7,949 nucleotides of DNA, taken from positions 1 through 7,949 of the forward strand of contig CALFEM010000299.1 of NCBI GenBank assembly GCA_937950105.1, in the 5' to 3' direction. Source of the stretch: an uncultured Alphaproteobacteria bacterium. Its GTDB lineage: Bacteria > Pseudomonadota > Alphaproteobacteria > Rhizobiales > Hyphomicrobiaceae. Every line of letters starts with the position of its first letter. Position 1 is the first letter of the stretch. Shown here piece by piece: positions 6,185-7,949 of this stretch. The position numbers and the translations under genes are program-made. The notes below the pieces were generated by a model. That model saw only the letters and a list, made by a program, of their open reading frames with translations, did no database searches and was not told where the DNA came from.

Positions 6185-6964
6185 TCACCACGTATCGGGT
6201 GTCACCCACAGCACGGCCCAGCCCTTGGCCGGCTCCAACAGACGTATCAGGTTGCGGGCGACATCGCTGCTGGTGGCGAGCGGCAGCGCGGAGAGGATGC
6301 CGGCGTCCTGGTCCGCCAGTTCGTCCGGGCAGGGCGTCTTGCTGGTGCCGGTGACCGTGACCTCGGATATGGCGAGCTTGCCGTCGGCGAGCGTGTAGCG
6401 GCCCGCGAACGTGCGGCACCCGGTCGAGCCCTCGATGCGGCCGTCCTTGAAGGTGACGACGGCGCCCGAGCCGCTGACGGTGCTGTGCAGACCCTCGTCC
6501 TTCAGGAAGCTCGTGATCTTCAGCCGCCCGCCTTCGAGCGTCGCCTCGCCGCCTCGCCTGAACACGGCGATTTCCTTTCCGGCCGCGTCGCGCAGATGCA
6601 GCATGTCGCCGTCGATGGCGTAGCGCCGCGTGGCACGGAACGCCTCGATCAGGTCGCGCTCGCGTTCCGCGGCGATGTCGAAGCAGCCGCGCCGCGTCAT
6701 GCGTCCGAGCGTGATGGTCAGGGCGCCGTCGGGCCCCTCGGCATAGGTGCCGCCGTAGTGGTTGCAGGCGGTGGAGCCGGAGACTTCCCCGCCGCGGAAG
6801 GTGATGTCGCCGCCGGGCTCTGCCGGCTGGCCGAGCAGACGGGTCACCTGCCAGAAGGTCGCCAGCGGTGACTCGGCCGCCTGCACGGGCGGGATGCCTG
6901 CAGGCAGTGCCAGCAGCATCACCACTGCCGCCAGCCCCCGGATGCGCCATCGCAAGTTCGTCAT
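6185..6964 (-). CDS. Exported protein with two META (HslJ-like) domains
   Basis: Predicted secreted or periplasmic protein of 259 residues. The signal peptide has R5/R7/R9, a hydrophobic core [13 protein letters not shown] and likely cleavage after VQA (residue 29). Two META domains follow in tandem, about 34-136 and 140-255. They share the core GSTxCxxxxGx[13 protein letters not shown] at 63-74 and [12 protein letters not shown] at 179-190. Each has a second Cys about 28 residues later (C67/C94 and C183/C212), so one disulfide per domain is plausible in the periplasm. META domains occur in E. coli HslJ, linked to novobiocin resistance, and in many lipoproteins and secreted proteins, but have no defined catalytic role. 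Signal-peptide position and a GGGGGA just upstream fix ATG 6964; the open frame up to 7240 runs antisense to sdhB. It is convergent with the radical SAM gene and divergent from sdhB, so it is likely transcribed alone. Confidence 0.85.
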   Translation of the reverse strand: MTNLRWRIRGLAAVVMLLALPAGIPPVQAAESPLATFWQVTRLLGQPAEPGGDITFRGGEVSGSTACNHYGGTYAEGPDGALTITLGRMTRRGCFDIAAERERDLIEAFRATRRYAIDGDMLHLRDAAGKEIAVFRRGGEATLEGGRLKITSFLKDEGLHSTVSGSGAVVTFKDGRIEGSTGCRTFAGRYTLADGKLAISEVTVTGTSKTPCPDELADQDAGILSALPLATSSDVARNLIRLLEPAKGWAVLWVTPDTW

Positions 6965-7059
6965 GCTTCCCCCGGATGCCCGTCCGCCTTGCGTGCGCGG
7001 CGGCCCGCCTCCCGGCCCGGCAGTCCACGCATCCCGCAACGGCGTATGCGTTGGTAGCG

Positions 7060-7088
7060 TTGACACTTCCTCGCCGAGGGGGCAAGTC
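7060..7088 (+). promoter_or_regulatory. Candidate sdhB promoter with an inverted repeat in its spacer
   Basis: A perfect TTGACA lies at 7060-7065. Seventeen bases on, the -10 position holds CAAGTC (7083-7088), a poor match. The spacer contains the perfect inverted repeat CCTCG-C-CGAGG (7069-7079), which could be an operator or chance in GC-rich DNA. The box lies in the 181-base divergent region between the META gene and sdhB, about 80 bases before the sdhB ATG. Confidence 0.35.
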
Positions 7089-7145
7089 AGGCATGGTCGA
7101 AAGAGGCGTCTGCCTCGCCCGCTCTTTTCAACGGACGGTTTCCGA

Positions 7146-7925
7146 ATGGTCCAGCTCACGCTTCCCAAGAACTCGACGGTCAAGGCCGGCAAGACCTGGA
7201 ACAAGCCCGCCGGCAAAGGCGACTGGAAGGAGTTCCGCATCTACCGCTGGAACCCGGATACCGGCGAGAACCCGCGCGTCGATACCTACTTCGTCAACCA
7301 GGACGAGTGCGGACCGATGGTCCTCGACGCGCTCATCAAGATCAAGAACGAGATCGATCCGTCGCTGACCTTCCGCCGCTCGTGCCGCGAGGGCATCTGC
7401 GGCTCGTGCTCCATGAACATCGACGGCACCAACACGTTGGCCTGCCTCAAGGCGACCGAAGACGTGAAGGGTTCGGTGAAAGTCTATCCGCTGCCGCACA
7501 TGAGCGTGGTCAAGGATCTCGTGCCGGACCTGACCAACTTCTATGCCCAGCACCGCTCCATCGAGCCGTGGCTGAAGACGGATACGCCAGCGCCGCCGAA
7601 GGAATGGAAGCAGAGCCGCGAGGACCGCGAGCTGCTCGACGGCCTCTACGAGTGCATCCTGTGCGCCTGCTGTTCGACCTCTTGCCCAAGCTACTGGTGG
7701 AACTCGGACCGCTACCTCGGTCCGGCGATCCTGCTGCAGGCCTATCGCTGGGTGATCGACAGTCGCGACGAGGCGACGGGTGAGCGTCTCGACAACCTCG
7801 AGGATCCATTCCGCCTCTACCGCTGCCACACCATCATGAATTGCACCAAGGCGTGCCCGAAGGGGCTGTCGCCGGCCAAGGCGATCGCCGAGCTGAAGAA
7901 GCTGACGGTCGAGCGCCGCGCCTGA
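7146..7925 (+). CDS. sdhB: Succinate dehydrogenase iron-sulfur subunit (SdhB)
   Basis: Complex II iron-sulfur subunit of 259 residues, the usual alphaproteobacterial length. It carries electrons from the SdhA flavin to ubiquinone at the cytoplasmic face of the inner membrane. All ligands are present: 2Fe-2S C80, C85, C88 and C100 (CREGICGSC and LAC); 4Fe-4S C170, C173, C176 and C237; 3Fe-4S C180, C227 and C233 ([12 protein letters not shown] and [14 protein letters not shown]). W184/W185 of PSYWWN and H228 match the quinone-site Trp and His of E. coli SdhB. ATG 7146 is chosen because [16 protein letters not shown] is a typical start; GGACGG at 7133-7138 sits 7 bases upstream. The open frame back to 6762 is antisense to the META gene. 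No sdhA precedes it: the upstream neighbour is divergent, so sdhB must have its own promoter. Only 24 bases follow the stop, so what lies downstream is unknown. Confidence 0.98.
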   Translation: MVQLTLPKNSTVKAGKTWNKPAGKGDWKEFRIYRWNPDTGENPRVDTYFVNQDECGPMVLDALIKIKNEIDPSLTFRRSCREGICGSCSMNIDGTNTLACLKATEDVKGSVKVYPLPHMSVVKDLVPDLTNFYAQHRSIEPWLKTDTPAPPKEWKQSREDRELLDGLYECILCACCSTSCPSYWWNSDRYLGPAILLQAYRWVIDSRDEATGERLDNLEDPFRLYRCHTIMNCTKACPKGLSPAKAIAELKKLTVERRA

Positions 7926-7941
7926 GGGGCATCGCTCAGGC
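7920..7941 (+). terminator. Hairpin at the end of sdhB, possible terminator
   Basis: GCCTGAG (7920-7926) and CTCAGGC (7935-7941) form a perfect 7-base stem with an 8-base loop, and the left arm overlaps the sdhB stop codon. No T-run follows within the 8 bases left in the window (TGCCCACC), so an intrinsic terminator is not established. It could also be an mRNA 3'-end stabilising structure. Confidence 0.3.
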
Positions 7942-7949
7942 TGCCCACC

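Noticed and set aside
6762..7145. Upstream extension of the sdhB frame
   Set aside because: It is antisense to the META gene, encodes nothing like SdhB, and makes the protein far longer than the family.
7128..7829. Open frame of 233 codons on the minus strand opposite sdhB
   Set aside because: It is an antisense shadow of a certain gene and has no recognisable domain or ribosome binding site.

Overview
The window is a high-GC stretch of ordinary chromosome, most likely from an alphaproteobacterium and probably from the Hyphomicrobiales (Rhizobiales) or a close relative. This rests on three things: the leftward order dapF, mtaB, ftsY, which I know as an alphaproteobacterial arrangement; a 259-residue SdhB of alphaproteobacterial type; and GC-rich third positions throughout. 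Base composition and codon use look uniform. I see no insertion sequence, integrase, tRNA, rRNA, CRISPR array or other sign of recent transfer.

Layout from left to right. (1) Positions 1-2426, minus strand: dapF (diaminopimelate epimerase), then mtaB (tRNA t6A methylthiotransferase), then the first 39 codons of ftsY (SRP receptor). mtaB and ftsY overlap by four bases (GTGA), with a strong ribosome binding site for ftsY inside the end of mtaB. (2) Positions 2427-2571: a divergent intergenic region. (3) Positions 2572-4332, plus strand: a small class I SAM-dependent methyltransferase and, 27 bases later, an exported PQQ-dependent aldose dehydrogenase of the YliI type. (4) Positions 4333-4450: a 118-base gap with a reasonable sigma70-like promoter. 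(5) Positions 4451-6174, plus strand: a DUF2189 membrane protein and a radical SAM protein of unknown function, joined by an ATGA overlap. (6) Positions 6185-6964, minus strand: an exported protein with two META (HslJ-like) domains, convergent with the radical SAM gene and only 10 bases from it. (7) Positions 6965-7145: a divergent intergenic region with a perfect TTGACA box. (8) Positions 7146-7925, plus strand: sdhB, the iron-sulfur subunit of succinate dehydrogenase, with no sdhA directly in front of it.

The genes cover lysine and peptidoglycan precursor synthesis (dapF), tRNA modification (mtaB), membrane protein targeting (ftsY), periplasmic sugar oxidation (yliI-like) and the TCA cycle and respiratory chain (sdhB). 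They do not form one pathway. The parts least explained by known biology are the DUF2189/radical SAM pair, whose radical SAM protein has a C-X4-C-X2-C cluster motif in place of the usual C-X3-C-X2-C, and the stand-alone position of sdhB beside a divergent tandem-META gene. I found no convincing evidence of a wholly new multi-gene system.
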